Program-made: the position numbers and the translations under genes
Shown: positions 34,270 through 45,929 of the stretch, one piece after another
Layout: every line of letters begins with the position of its first letter
Numbering within the stretch: position 1 is the stretch's first letter
Assembly (NCBI GenBank): GCA_023213315.1
Contig: JAKCPI010010572.1
Coordinates: forward strand, 43,933-107,932
From: Euborellia annulipes
Lineage: Eukaryota; Arthropoda; Insecta; Dermaptera; Anisolabididae
DNA: 64,000 nucleotides
Reading direction: 5' to 3'
Notes under the pieces: model-generated
The model's input: the letters and a program-made list of their open reading frames with translations, nothing else
Told to the model about the DNA's origin: nothing
The model's database searches: none

Positions 34270-35230
34270 CAATTATTTTCCTAGGCTGATTCCTTTATGA
34301 GAAACAAATATCTTTCCGATTTGTTGGATTTAATAATTTTTTTCTCATGTCGTTTATGATCTAACTTTGTATCGAGACATCAGAGAGTCTCCAACTCAAC
34401 AATGTGTTGAGTCTATTTGAGTCGGTACTTGTTGACTAAAGCCCCCCAGAGACGATCAATAAAATTGACAATTGCAATTGGCAATAATATCATTGATGCG
34501 ACTTATTCACCGACTTGGAGACAATTGACGCGAAAAAAGCCTGACGCTTAATCAGAGGGAGAAGTGTAGCATAAAGAAGAAAAAAAATACCAGTTCAGGT
34601 AATTCGTGGTCGCCATCCACGTATTCAACGGCTGAGCATATTAATAAAAGAGAACAAAATTTCAAGATAGAAAAAATTTTAATTTTTACCTCATATCATA
34701 AATCCATCCTCTATAATATTTTTATTATTATCAATATATTTCAAGGACAATTAAATTCTGCCAAGTTAACGGAACGGATCAGCTTAAAAAATATTCATAT
34801 TAATACAAATAAAAAGAAGCCGATAATCAAGTGCAAGGACAAATTGAAAGAATGAACAAGTAAGAGAGAGAATTGTTATGATCTGATGTGATCAAGCAGA
34901 CGCCAAGGACATCAGCAATTTATTTAAGGAGATCCTTCTTAAATAATTTGATATTCACGTATCAAAATTTATTTGAGGAGAGAGTAACAAAAACCGGACA
35001 GGGGAGGGGACATACAGGGTGTAGAAGAAATGTCAGTCTTAACTCGTGGCCGCTCTTACACTAATTCCTTATTAAAAGATTTAAATTTTTTTTAAGGTTA
35101 CGTTAATTAATAGCCAATAGAGATTGTTATCAAAAGCGGAAGCGAAATTTCTACCACTAGGGGTTTTGATCGATAATATATTATTAAACATTTAAATATT
35201 CTACCGTGGGCTCTTGTTGAAACATTATCA
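34270..35230. other. AT-rich, nothing recognised
   Basis: No gene or repeat family supported. Confidence 0.4.
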
Positions 35231-35232
35231 TA

Positions 35233-36014
35233 GTGAAATGATAGTATCAATCAAATTTGAATGGTATAAATAAAATTTCTAGGTTATGTGTTTCAAATTA
35301 TTTATTTATAAAATAAATCTATCTATCTATTCAGTAAAAAACAGACGTTAAAATTTACCATCAATTCAGGTTTATTCTCTAAAAACGGACGTTAAAATTT
35401 AAAATAAACAAATGGGTGTTAAAAAGTAATGTAAAAACAATCAGCATTAAAAAATGCTATTCTCTAAACAAAGTTTTTAACAGCGACGTTAACATGTTGC
35501 TTTTATTTCAAAGCTATCTTTGATAGCTCATAATCAAAATCGTAATCATAACCTTACTTTTTAGGTTAAAGACGCCATTTTTATTTTAAACACGACGTTA
35601 AAATATTAAAGGCACCCCTAGACATGGCATTAATTTTTAACACTATTTACTAAATGTTAACGCTTTGACTTTATATTTTTGTTTACAGAATAGCTATTTG
35701 AGGCAAGGAAGTGATTTTGAATAGCATTTTCTAACGGTGAATGTTTTTACATTACTTTTTAACACCTATTTGTTTATTTTAAATTTTAACGTCTGTTTTT
35801 AGAGAATAGACCTCAATTTAAAGCAAGGAGGTGTTAAAATTATTTAACTCTGATTTCAGATGTTTTTGCTTAGAGAATAGACCTGATTGTGATTATACTC
35901 CCGATGTTGACTTGAAAGCCGAAAGGCTCGTTAAGTTTATTTTATAAATAAAAAATTTGAAATAGATAATCAAGTGTTTTTATTTAATCATTCAAATTTG
36001 ATTGATACTTTCAC
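35233..36014 (+). mobile_element. Family-A-like palindrome containing a foldback element
   Basis: Outer arms gtatcaatcaaatttgaatg...ctaggttatgtgtttcaaa and complement (about 35945-36014). A degenerate core lies at about 35910-35935 (cttgaaagccgaaaggctcg). Encloses 35367-35885. Confidence 0.6.
35367..35885. mobile_element. CAGGTCTATTCTCT foldback element
   Basis: Inverted ends CAGGTTTATTCTCTAAAAAC and complement (ends at agaatagacctg). Subterminal blocks acgttaaaatttaaaataaa and gtaatgtaaaaacaatcag are also inverted. No coding sequence, no convincing target duplication. Confidence 0.7.
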
Positions 36015-36355
36015 TTCACCAATCTAATATAGATCCAACTAACAAGTGTGTGTATGAAATTTTAAAAGTCAATAAAATATCAGGTCAAAAAAATCGCGTA
36101 AGAAAATAAAAATCTGATGAAAAAAAAAAAATTAGAGTAATCGGTGTTTTAATATAAAATATGATCAAATTAAATAAATATAAAAAATGTGTAATTAGAA
36201 CGGAGATAAAAAATAAATTATCTTTAAAGGTAGAAGTATTTTAATTAAAGTCCAAAATTATATGGCCTCGATTTTTTATAAAAATTACAAATCTATTGCC
36301 AGAGGTAAAATTAAATGATTAATTAATTCTAGTTGCTTCCTTTAAAAAAGACTTA

Positions 36356-36756
36356 CAGGCCTATTCTCTAAGAACAGACGTTAAAATTTAAAATAAACAA
36401 AGGTGTTAAAAAGTAATGTAAAAACAATCAGCGTTAAAAAATACTATTCAAAATCACTTCCTTGCCTCAAATAGCGCTATTCTGTAAACAAAAGCCAAAG
36501 CGTTAACATTTAGTAAATAGTGTTAAAAATTAATGCCTTTAATATTTTAACGTCGTGTTTAAAATAAAAATGGCGTCCTTAACCTAAAAAGTAAGGTTAT
36601 GATTTTGATAGCTTTGAAATAAAAGCAACATGTTAACGTCGCTGTTAAAACTGTTTAGAGAATAGCATTTTTTTAACGCTGATTGTTTTTACATTACTTT
36701 TTAACACCTATTTGTTGATTTTAAATTTTAACGTCTGTTTTTAGAGAATAGACCTG
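36356..36756. mobile_element. CAGGTCTATTCTCT foldback element
   Basis: Same family as 35367-35885: ends CAGGCCTATTCTCTAAGAAC and gagaatagacctg. The two copies read in opposite directions in the middle (ttaacctaaaaagtaagg here is the inverse of the other). Superfamily unknown. Confidence 0.75.
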
Positions 36757-36914
36757 GTAGGGTGTTTCGGTTTCTGAGCGAGAAAATTTATTTTTTACTA
36801 CAAATTGGGGTAGAGTGTAATGACCAAAGAAAAAAGTAGCTATTGAATTTATTATTTTTCTCTCGAGATTCTTTTTAAATGAATTTGCCAAGAACCGCAA
36901 CCGCAATTTGCGGA

Positions 36915-37103
36915 GGAGTGTCGAACCCACTCGGTTTACAGTACTGGTCCAGGCCTACGCGGGCACCGAACAAACAAAAAAGGATAAAGAGGGTCCCCAA
37001 GGGTGGTTCTTGTCTCTCTGATGACCTCCGAGATGACCCACCACCCATCAATGATCCCGTTCTCTCTGAGAGTACAATCAATTCCTATATGTACCATGTG
37101 TGA
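36915..37103 (+). CDS. Candidate terminal coding exon, unknown protein
   Basis: GC-richer, single-copy-looking block. The plus frame 36879-37103 ends in TGA; its peptide includes SNPLGLQYWSRPTRAP, KRIKRVPKGGSC and SDDLRDDPPPINDP, ending STINSYMYHV. Its composition looks protein-like, but the upstream ATG directly follows a stop, so any real exon would begin at an internal AG (for example after tttacag at about 36940). Three other frames are also open here. I do not recognise the product; the block might instead be regulatory. Confidence 0.3.
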   Translation, partial: GVSNPLGLQYWSRPTRAPNKQKRIKRVPKGGSCLSDDLRDDPPPINDPVLSESTINSYMYHV

Positions 37104-37444
37104 CCCATTTCCTCCCTCTCTGCTGTGACATTGCTTTTGCTCACTCAGCCTTGATGAATTCCATTCCAAAATAAATGAGAGTAAAAAAAAATTGTATTAT
37201 TTAATTTTGCAAATTTGATGTTGTTCAGTGAGATAAAAAATGTGATTTGTTTTCCACATCAAAAGCCGTCAAAAGGGGAAGATTTAAGATTCAATTTAGA
37301 ATAAACACCATTAGAACTTTTTAGTATTAATGAAAACATCTAAAAACACTTTCAGATATATTGATATATAAGCAGAAGACAATAAAAATCGACCTTTAGA
37401 CCTCGCCCAAATTTTTTGTTAATATCAAATAAAATTTAGAGAAA

Positions 37445-37512
37445 TTTTCTTCGCGTGAAGCGAACCGCTGATCCCTAGTACACAAGAGGCGAGTGTTCTA
37501 CCTCTGTGCTAC
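37445..37512 (-). repeat. tRNA-like sequence
   Basis: Minus strand: gctgtagcacagaggtagaa (A-box-like), ctcgcctcttgtg and cagcggttcgcttcacgcg (B-box-like). Acceptor strands do not pair, so it is read as a SINE head or pseudo-tRNA. Confidence 0.4.
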
Positions 37513-37526
37513 AGCCCAGCTTTTTT

Positions 37527-38440
37527 ACTTTCTCGTATAGAATATAAAGAGAAAGTATTGTAATCGTCAAAAATTCGACTTCGAGATTTTGATGTTTCTC
37601 CACGTTTTAGACCTCAATGGGTCAAAAAAAAACATATATTTTGGGCATTATATCTGTGTGTGTGAACACGATTGCTTAAAAACCAGAGAAGCCAGATGGA
37701 CGAAATTTGGTATATACTCCTTCCACTAAAATTGTAGATTTCTATCAACTTTTGGAGTAAATTCTTCACCTGGAAGCAGGGCGGATACAAGGGAAAGGGG
37801 TAAAAGGGTAATCCCCCCCCCCGAGATTAAAAAAATACTTTTTTCCCCAAAAAATTTATTTTTAATGTAAAATTTTAAATATTAATACTAAAATTTGATT
37901 TGTATTTATATTCTGGCATACAAGTACAGAATGCCCTTTAAATTAACGAAATTAAGAAAAAATTGTGTGCTGTGCGACCAGTCACACCAGATTACCCCCC
38001 CCTCCCCCGAGAAACACCTCTGATTTGCCTGGAAGTAGTACTTTACCTAAAAAGTTTTTTCAAAAATATTTTTTGTCATATTATGATAAATTATCCTATT
38101 TTAAAAAGTGTTTATTCTTTGACAGTTTTCGAAAAATGTCAAAGAATAAAAACTTTTTAAAATATGGTAATTTATCATAATATGACAAAAAAAATTTAAA
38201 ATTTAAAATTTTTGAAAAAACTCTTTAGGTAAAGAGTACTACTTCCAGGTGAAGTATTTACTCCAAAAGTTGATAGAAATCTACAATTTTAGTGCAAGGA
38301 ATATTTACCAAATTTCATCCATCTGGCTGCTCTGGTTTTTAAGCAATCGTGTTCACATAAACACACAGACAATTCCAAAAGACTACGAGAAAGTGTCATT
38401 CCCGATTGATTTAAGAAGAAATATGTTGTTTTTTGATTGA
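37527..38440. repeat. Large palindrome with repeat X end, split by a MITE
   Basis: Left arm about 37600-37776 (aattgtagatttctatcaac, tggagtaaattcttcacc), right arm about 38228-38440 its complement, with an inner inverted pair 38040-38230. The left outer part 37527-37640 matches the minus-strand end of repeat X. MITE 37777-38027 sits in the left arm. Confidence 0.65.
37777..38027. mobile_element. hAT-type MITE with perfect 8-bp TSD
   Basis: Left end CAGGGCGGATACAAGG, right end gagaaacacctctgatttg; cctggaag at 37769-37776 and 38028-38035. Inverse orientation of 3437-3715. Contains tgtgctgtgcgaccagtcac, matching the head hairpin of repeat X. Confidence 0.85.
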
Positions 38441-38449
38441 CCATTCTAA

Positions 38450-38999
38450 TAAATAGAATGGATTGAAATTAATAATGAAATATTTGCAATTCAAGAAATT
38501 TTCACCACACACAAAAGAATTCGAAAAGATTATTTCTATCTATTAATATATATAAGCTTAATTCAATAAATTATGTAAATTACAAGTGAAAGATTGGGTG
38601 GAGTCCACAAAATTCCAGTCATAAATATTTAATTAAAAAATGAATTCATCAAAACTTTCTATCACGTAAAATGATAAAAAAATTTTTTGCCAATTTTTGT
38701 TACTCTGCTAGCAGCTCGGGTGCTAATTTTTTTTTCTGTTATATTAAATTTTTTTTAATCCTCTTTTGAGAGAACACGCCTATTTCAAATTTGAGATTTT
38801 CATACTCGAAAATTCTAGAGCCAAATGTAAATGGAGATCCATTTAGATGAGCTTATACGGTCTAAATTAAAAGTAAATTTGGTATTCAATTAAAACCTTT
38901 GTTATAAATAATTTTAAAAGCAGTTAGAAATTATAAAAAATATTCTAAATAATCATTAGGAAGTTTACTTCTTAAATACAGTTGTAAGATATTATTTGT
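38450..38999. other. AT-rich, nothing recognised
   Basis: No gene or repeat family supported. Confidence 0.4.
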
Positions 39000-39403
39000 T
39001 TAAGGTCCGCGTCTCGAAAAGCCGTTAGAAGACGATTGACTAGCGAGTTACTCTAGGCGGCAAAGAGATGGCGTTAGTTTTTCCCATAGGAAAACAAGGG
39101 ATTTATTCCATTTCATTTGAAAGATTCACAGCTAATTAATTAAGGGTAAAAAAATAATTATTTTTTAACACAATGATTACTAATTTAATTATCTATAAGA
39201 TATAGAGGGAATTTTTTAAAAAATATCTTTTATTTAATGCGATTAATCTAAAAAAAAAAATTTATTTTTTCGAAAATGAAAAAAAAGGGCTTCTATAAGT
39301 TGTAGATATTTTACTTTAATTTAAAAAAAAATTGAGGACGATAGCTTCAAAATTGTGGCCGCTGGAATCTCCCAAAATTAGCACCCCGAGACGCGCACCT
39401 TAA
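39000..39403. mobile_element. TTAA-flanked MITE copy 2
   Basis: TTAA at 39000-39003 and 39400-39403; ends GGTCCGCGTCTCG and CGAGACGCGCACC. Interior about 90% alike by eye to 7052-7456. Confidence 0.75.
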
Positions 39404-39409
39404 ATTTGC

Positions 39410-40120
39410 AAATAATATTCTCCATCTGAATTTAAAAAGTAAATTTCCTAATAATTATTCGTATCAATTCTCCAGTTTTTAAAAATATTTTATATTATTT
39501 AAAAAAAAAAAGAGGAGAGTGGGGAATAATCGCCCTGGTTGACCAATCCCTCCCCCACTTTTATAAAATCTTCTCACTACACTCCTTATAATGTGCACAG
39601 GCATAAGTTAAAATGAAAATAATTAACTTTAGAATAATAAAAAATATCAATCAAAAACTTAAACTATGAGAGTGAAATTGAATCCCGTTATGACGGCAAA
39701 AAGATTCTCTCTCTTTGAAAGTTCATAAGTCGCCAGGTGGTACCCTTAAGGAGATGAACTCGCGAGAATGGAATGGTCCTTGAAAAGAAAATGAGCCCCC
39801 CCTTACTCTAACAGTAGTTGGGGGTGACGTAAACCTTTTCTCGGATTAATTTGCTCATATCGTAATCTGAGCTCTCTTAAACAACAAAGGGATTAATTTC
39901 GATCGTTACAAAAAAATAATAATAATAGGCTAATAATAATCTGCCATGGTCAGGAAAACGAGAATTCATAATTGTTAGTTGCATGGGGGGCAGGATATCG
40001 TCTTTCTAGAGCTGGGCTCTCCGTTTCAGAGTAATAATAAGAAGAGAAAATTTATTTAGGCTATCAGTAACAAAGTTAAAAGAGTAAATTAAAACCTATT
40101 GAATATTACACACTAGAGAA
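39410..40120. other. No gene recognised
   Basis: 39680-39860 is somewhat less AT-rich but has no supported exon. Confidence 0.35.
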
Positions 40121-40124
40121 GTGA

Positions 40125-40705
40125 AACTTCACAGTTAGGATAAAGAATTGATCAAACAATTTTCAATGAGAGGTGAAACTTCACGTTTAAGATAGAGATT
40201 TGGCCAAAGATTTTTCAATAGGAAGATCAAGAAGTGAAACTTCACGTTTGCGATAGAGAATTGATCAAAGAAGTTTATGGAAGAAACTCGTTTGCATAGA
40301 GAATGGCAAAGAATTTTCAAGAGAAGTGAAACTTCTCGTTTACGATAGAGAATCGGCCAAGGAATTTTAAGAAAGAAATTGGAAATTGGCCAAGAAATTT
40401 TCAAAGAGAAGTGAAACTTCTCGTTTACAATAGAGAATCGACCAAAGAAGTTTCAATGAGAAGTGAAACTTCTCGTTTACGATAGAGAATCAGCCAAATA
40501 ATTTTCAAAGAGAAGTGAAACTTCTCATTTACGATAGAGAATCGGCCAAGGAATTTTCAAAGAGAAGTGAAACTTCAGGTTTGTGGAAGAGATTTGGCCA
40601 AGAAATTTTAAAGAGAAGTGAAACTTCTTGTTTACGATAGAGAATCAGCCAAAGAATTTTCAAAGAGAAGTGAAACTTTTCGTTTACGATAGAGAATTGG
40701 CCAAA
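40125..40705. repeat. Minisatellite, about 11 units of about 55 bp
   Basis: Repeated phrase gaagtgaaacttctcgttta then cgatagagaat, cggccaaag and aattttcaaag. Units vary slightly; some are shortened (40280-40310, 40370-40390). Confidence 0.9.
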
Positions 40706-40744
40706 CAAAAAGGCCTATTGAAATATTAATTAACTGGTACGAAG

Positions 40745-40885
40745 TATAAATGTGTTGAGTCAAGTAGCATTGACAGCCGCATTTTTCTTTCCCGTTGGCG
40801 TCATTGCGAAAGTATGGTGGCCCTTACCACAACTGGATTGGTGGGAAAGCAGCGTTTCGTAACGAGTTTACTATATTTACTTGCT
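40745..40885. repeat. Single arm related to the 27-kb palindrome
   Basis: Shares aatgtgttgagtc, ttggtgggaaagcagcgtttcgtaacg-type sequence with 26960-27100 in diverged form. Confidence 0.4.
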
Positions 40886-40889
40886 CTTC

Positions 40890-42075
40890 TGTGTGCAAAT
40901 AAGTTTCACTTCAAATATTAATTAGAAAAAAATAATACAAAATTAAATTCAATCGAATAATTCTCCCCAAAATGACTTTTAAATTTCACAATACATAATC
41001 AAATGAATGAATATTTTAAAATCTCCTTTGAGATTTTTGTGCGTCTTTTCTATTTTTTTATCTTGTACATGAATTAAACATGCGCTTTCAATTTGAAAAT
41101 CAAATCAAGAGAGAAAACTTTTGTAAAATCGATAAAAGACGAGTTTGTTTAGAGATTTGTTTCTTATAGATATTGAATTACTCAAGTAAAAGAAGAAAAA
41201 ATTCCAAAAAAGAAAGAATATTATATAAATATATATTTGGGATGGTCACGTTGCAGAGAGCATGTGTTTGAAAAGTCAAAGCCTTGAGCAATCTTCGCTA
41301 ACTGGACTTGTAAAGGGCGCAGGTTACCAAGGTCTGGCAAGGTCGCTTGCCTGGAATGTCCAAAATTGTGTAATAAACATATGGACGTAAAGAGATACTT
41401 TTCGCCATCACCTGAATGACATTTTAGAAGACGGCTAATCGAATATTTTTCTATATAAACAACAATAATTTTAAACTTGTGAATCATTGGGATCTTCTCA
41501 AAATAGAAATAGGGTCAAACATCGCACACATAAATAATGGTTATGGTGAAATGATAAATGATGTTAATTATAAGCCAAAGATGGCAAAACGCAAGGACAA
41601 ACGGACAATAATCGTAAGATATCTTAATAAAAATTCTAAATAAATATAGGTCTTTAAAGTAGAAGGACAGAAACATTAATTTAATTCTCAAACTCATAAA
41701 TCGAGCAATGAAATGTTGTCATCATAGCAAACTGAGATGAGTTAGAAGCGAAAATTGGATGCAATTATTGCTCAGGTAAGCAATCACAGAGGTAGAGAAT
41801 ACGCTTCCCGCCCCGGCTTAATTTGGAGGGGCTCAAAATGAATTCAGGTACCGAAATTCTTTAAAAATATCTACAATTTAAATTTCAAGATTTTAAGACG
41901 AAATTAATTAAATTAATTGAATTAACAAGTAGATGACAAATGTAAATATTTATTTACCATAGGCAAGATCTTTTTTTTTTAAGGTTTTCAGCATCTTAGT
42001 GACTTCAACGATACATATCATTTAGATACGATATATATTAGGGGGTCGCACATTAATTTATTTATCCTAAATGAT
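40890..42075. other. AT-rich, no gene recognised
   Basis: 41230-41420 is less AT-rich; its minus-strand frame has no recognisable domain. Confidence 0.35.
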
Positions 42076-42084
42076 TGAAATAAA

Positions 42085-42235
42085 TATTTATCGGACTGCC
42101 TGGGATCCGAACCCGTGCCCCGTGGCTCAATATAGCCTCGGGCCTTGGTGAAGTTGCTAGCCTTCTATACTAAGGGTCGCGGGTTCGGATCCCAGGCAGA
42201 CCGATCATTTTATTTAAGCCATTTGGATACCAAAT
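42085..42235. repeat. Head-to-head pair of tRNA-like SINE heads (S1)
   Basis: Minus copy 42090-42122 (ggatccgaaccc, inverse B box) and plus copy to 42235 (gggttcggatcccaggcag, then aagccatttggatacca). They can fold on each other. Confidence 0.65.
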
Positions 42236-42254
42236 GGGACACATTAATTTATTT

Positions 42255-42745
42255 ATACAATCTGGTACCATGACAACCATTTCTCCTATCTTTTTCCTAT
42301 GAAGTACAAGAGTAAAGTGGTCTTAAGAAGATTTCAATGGCAAAATGAGAATATACATTTTAAAGAGTATCTAAAAAATAATTGATTTTTGAATTTTAAT
42401 CAAAATCGTTGATGCAGATTTTGAGAAAATCGAAAAAAACTGAAAAAGTACATCAGTAAAGTACTAGTACTTTTTGGCCGATTTTGATTAAAAGCGTATT
42501 TTCACGCACTAAGGGGGTGCCTAGCTTAAATATAAAATTTCAACCTTCTAGCTCAATTCCTTCATGCTTTAAATTGAACACAGAGAGACAGATAGACCAT
42601 GTCGCAAAAACCACTTTTTTTGATTTAGGGGACCTCGAAACGTGTATACCCATCAAAATCTCGACATCGAATTTTTGATATGAATCAATACTTTCTCTCT
42701 ATATATATGTATATTAACATATACATATAGGTAAGAAAAAATAAA
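42255..42745 (+). repeat. Repeat X copy lacking the head hairpin
   Basis: Starts near tgacaaccatttctcc and runs through the standard body to the terminal hairpin at about 42687-42743. Confidence 0.75.
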
Positions 42746-42749
42746 AAAT

Positions 42750-43225
42750 ATTTCATTTCAAAATTCGAAATAGACATAACAAACCTAATCAAAGTGATAA
42801 TTCCAATTTTATTTTTTTAGTAAGACGATCTATGAAAATAAATTCTAGGTATTTATTTTTAGAAGAAAGTGACACTATTAACATAAAAAATAGTTGTGAC
42901 CTAGATATATTAAATAATAAGCATAACTCGTGTTGTCATTTTTAAGATTCCCTCTCTTTTGCGAAATCAGCCAGGAATGTGTCTCTGTGAGGAGGCCATC
43001 TGCTCCTTATCAGCTGTGCAAACATCCAAACAGTCGGGGTCAATGCTTCAGGGGCCCTCAAATGATAATCCCTAACCAATACTGATTAAAGAATCGTAAG
43101 ATGTGATGGTTTATGTAACGAGGAATGAGTTTTCAAAACGAGTTGGTTGTTATATAAAACTTTATATTTACTTATTATTACTACTCTAAAAAACAAAACT
43201 AACAAATTTTCGTGACTAAAGTAAT
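42750..43225. other. No gene recognised
   Basis: 42965-43075 is GC-richer and apparently single-copy, without a supported frame or splice sites. Confidence 0.3.
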
Positions 43226-43235
43226 TAATTTTTAC

Positions 43236-43853
43236 TTTCTATTACCTCTATATATGTTAATATATATAGAGAGAAAGTATTGGATTTATATCAAAAATTC
43301 GATTTCGAGATTTTGGCGGATATACACGTTTTGAGGCCCAAAAAGTGTTTTTCGCGACATGTGTGTCTGTGAACAAAATAACTCAAGAACGAAAAGAGCT
43401 AGGAGGTTGAAATTTTATATTTAAGTTAGGCACCCCCATGGGACGTGACACGAAGCTTTTGAACAAAATCGACCAAAGAGTACTAGTACTTTACTAATGC
43501 ACTTTTTCAGTTTTTTTCGATTTTCTCTAAATTCGATCCAACGATTTTTTTTTTTTAATTCAAAAATCAATTATTTTTTAGATTCTCTTTAGAATGTATA
43601 TTCTCATTTTGTCATTGAAATCTTTTGAAGACCACTTTACTCATGTAGTCCATAGAAAAGATAGGAGAAATGGTTGCCATGGTAACAAAAGATAAATATT
43701 TATATAAATTTTACATTTTGCATTCTATTATATCGGTGGTAAGTAAATATATGTCGACAGGAAAAATCTGGTGTGACAAGCACAGAACACAACTTTCGAT
43801 TACCGAAGGTAAGAGAAAGTTGTGTGCTGTGCAATCAGTCACACCAGATTTTT
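43236..43853 (-). repeat. Repeat X copy, full length
   Basis: Both terminal hairpins are present (43236-43280 and about 43763-43853), with the complete body between. Confidence 0.85.
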
Positions 43854-43964
43854 TACTTGATATTCAATATTAATTAATGCTGAATTAAATAAATTCAAGA
43901 AAAATATGTAACCTACTGTACTTTAGTAAGTACACTATTCAAAAGAATGGAAAGAAATTTTTTT

Positions 43965-44060
43965 TTTCGAGCTGCGGAAAATTACATTTATCGAGAGCCA
44001 CAAATAATCCTTTAAAGAGTCGCATGTGGCTCGCGAGCAGCAGTTTGGCCACCCCTGGTA
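43965..44060 (-). mobile_element. hAT MITE end
   Basis: Minus strand begins ccaggggtggccaaactgct, then gctcgcgagccacatgcg and actctttaaagg, a widespread hAT MITE end type. Other end not found. Confidence 0.45.
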
Positions 44061-44129
44061 TATGCAAATTTATAGGCCTACTATATATTGATATGAAACG
44101 CTATGTATCTCCCTAAGGAACATTAACTA

Positions 44130-44225
44130 ATTATCGTCGTGAAGATTGGGACGATGCTTTCCAGAAACGTTGACGAAATTTAAAAAAAATATATTATTCC
44201 ATGTGGCTGTCTACACAAAACGCTG
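44130..44225 (+). repeat. Decayed PLE-like core and tail
   Basis: cgtgaagattggg...ccaGAAACGTTGACG (44139-44178) followed by ccatgtggctgtctacac, the inverse of the CAGCCACA tail motif. Confidence 0.4.
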
Positions 44226-44229
44226 TCCC

Positions 44230-45255
44230 CGGAATTATTTTTTAATAAAAGTTTGTTGTATGTAACGTAAATGAGTTAAATTTTATTTTAATGGCAGAAA
44301 ATCAAAGTGTTTATAATTTATTAAATTAATAACTGAATACTATTTAAATTGGCAGCAAGGTTTTAGGTAAACTGCAAGCAACCAAAGGTGAAATAAAATT
44401 CTTTTGGCTGCCTTGCAAGACATAAAAAATTTAATTCCTAATAAAAATAATATGATCATTATAATATGTTAATCTCTTCCTGTGACGAAATATGATCTTG
44501 TTGTTGATGCGATTAGAGAATTTCTGCGATTCGCACGTCAACAAGCCGTAAATGGGGCGAAATCCGTTTCGCAAGGCTGATAGCCTCTTAACGAATATTA
44601 AGCGAGTATCGATCGCCTTGACTTACAGAGCGGGATTATTTATAAAAATAAATACTAATTCATCTATAAGTTATGTGAATAAATTACTAAAAACGTCCTT
44701 GAATTGATGGCTTTTGTTTTCTATTATACTCTGTCTGGTTTTATTAATTAGATCGAAAGGAGAAATAAACCAGATTCATATATTTCCTTCATTCCAATAA
44801 ATGCGCACTTATTAACACCCCACACATAAGCATAAAAATGCAAATGGCTCTAAAAATTAAGATTTCTATTTCATTGATTGACTATAATGCCTAAAATTAA
44901 ATAATTTCGATTTTCTATTGATAAATAAAACCGATTTAAAATTTTCTCTAATTATTTTTTCTTGGCAATATGGTGAGATTTCCTTATAGAAATTCGATTG
45001 TCCAAGCAAACAATTGGATAATGATGATGATGAAGAGCGTCAACAACTGACCAGAGGAATACCAAATAGCAATGAATAATTTCCGGATACCTTTCAAGAA
45101 GAAAGAATTTACTTTCCCCCTTGGGAGCTTCATCGGCGCTTGGAAATAGCAAAAATTAATCAGATTTTGTTCCTTTATTTGTTAACCAAAGAGAAAAGAG
45201 AAGCGATTATATTAGAGAAATAAATGTAGAGTATTCAAAGCCCAAAAAAAAAATA
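44230..45255. other. AT-rich, no gene recognised
   Basis: No supported exon or repeat. Confidence 0.4.
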
Positions 45256-45262
45256 TTTAAAA

Positions 45263-45920
45263 AAATCTGGTGTGACTGTGGCACAGCACAACTTTCTCTT
45301 ACCTTCGGTAATCGAAAGTTGTGTACTGTGCTGGTCACACCAGATTTTTCGTGTCGATATATATTTAGTTTCCGACAGTACGGTACATTCGAATTTCAAG
45401 ATGTAAAATTTATAAGTATGGGAAAATAATTATATTTTGTTACCATGGCAACCTCATATCCTTCCTATGAAGTACAAGAGTAAAGTGGTCTTCAGAAGAT
45501 TTCAATGGCAAAATGAGAATATACATTTGAAAGAGCATCTAAAAAATAATTGATTTTTGAATTTTAATCAAAATCGTTGGAGCAAATTTAGAGAAAATCG
45601 AAAAAAAAAACTGAAAAAGTGCATCAGTAAAGTATTAGTACTCTTTGGCCGATTTTGTTTAAAAGCTTCATTGTCACCTCCCAGGAGGGTACAAAACTTA
45701 AATATAAAATTTCAACCTCCTAGCTCAATTCCTTCATGCTTAAAATTGGATACACACACACAGACACACAGACAGACCATGTCGCGAAAACCACTTTTTT
45801 TGGATTCAGGGGATCCCAAAACGTATATATCCATCAAAATCTCGAATCTTTGACATGAAACCAATACTTTCTCTCTATATATATTAACATAAGCTTATAT
45901 AGAGGTAAGAGAAAGTAAAA
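45263..45920 (+). repeat. Repeat X, best reference copy
   Basis: Head hairpin 45264-45348: AATCTGGTGTGAC ... GTCACACCAGATT, with an inner stem ACAACTTTC/GAAAGTTGT. Body about 45350-45864. Terminal hairpin 45865-45917: TACTTTCTCTCT ... AAGAGAAAGTA. ACTTTCTCTTACC is in the head (45290-45302) and its complement in the tail hairpin. Confidence 0.9.
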
Positions 45921-45929
45921 AGACGCCAA

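Noticed and set aside
37445..37512. Functional tRNA gene
   Set aside because: A- and B-box-like blocks are present, but acceptor strands do not pair and no proper anticodon arm could be drawn.
41221..41487. 88-residue minus-strand frame as a gene
   Set aside because: No domain, no splice support and no recognisable protein; only slightly less AT-rich than its surroundings.
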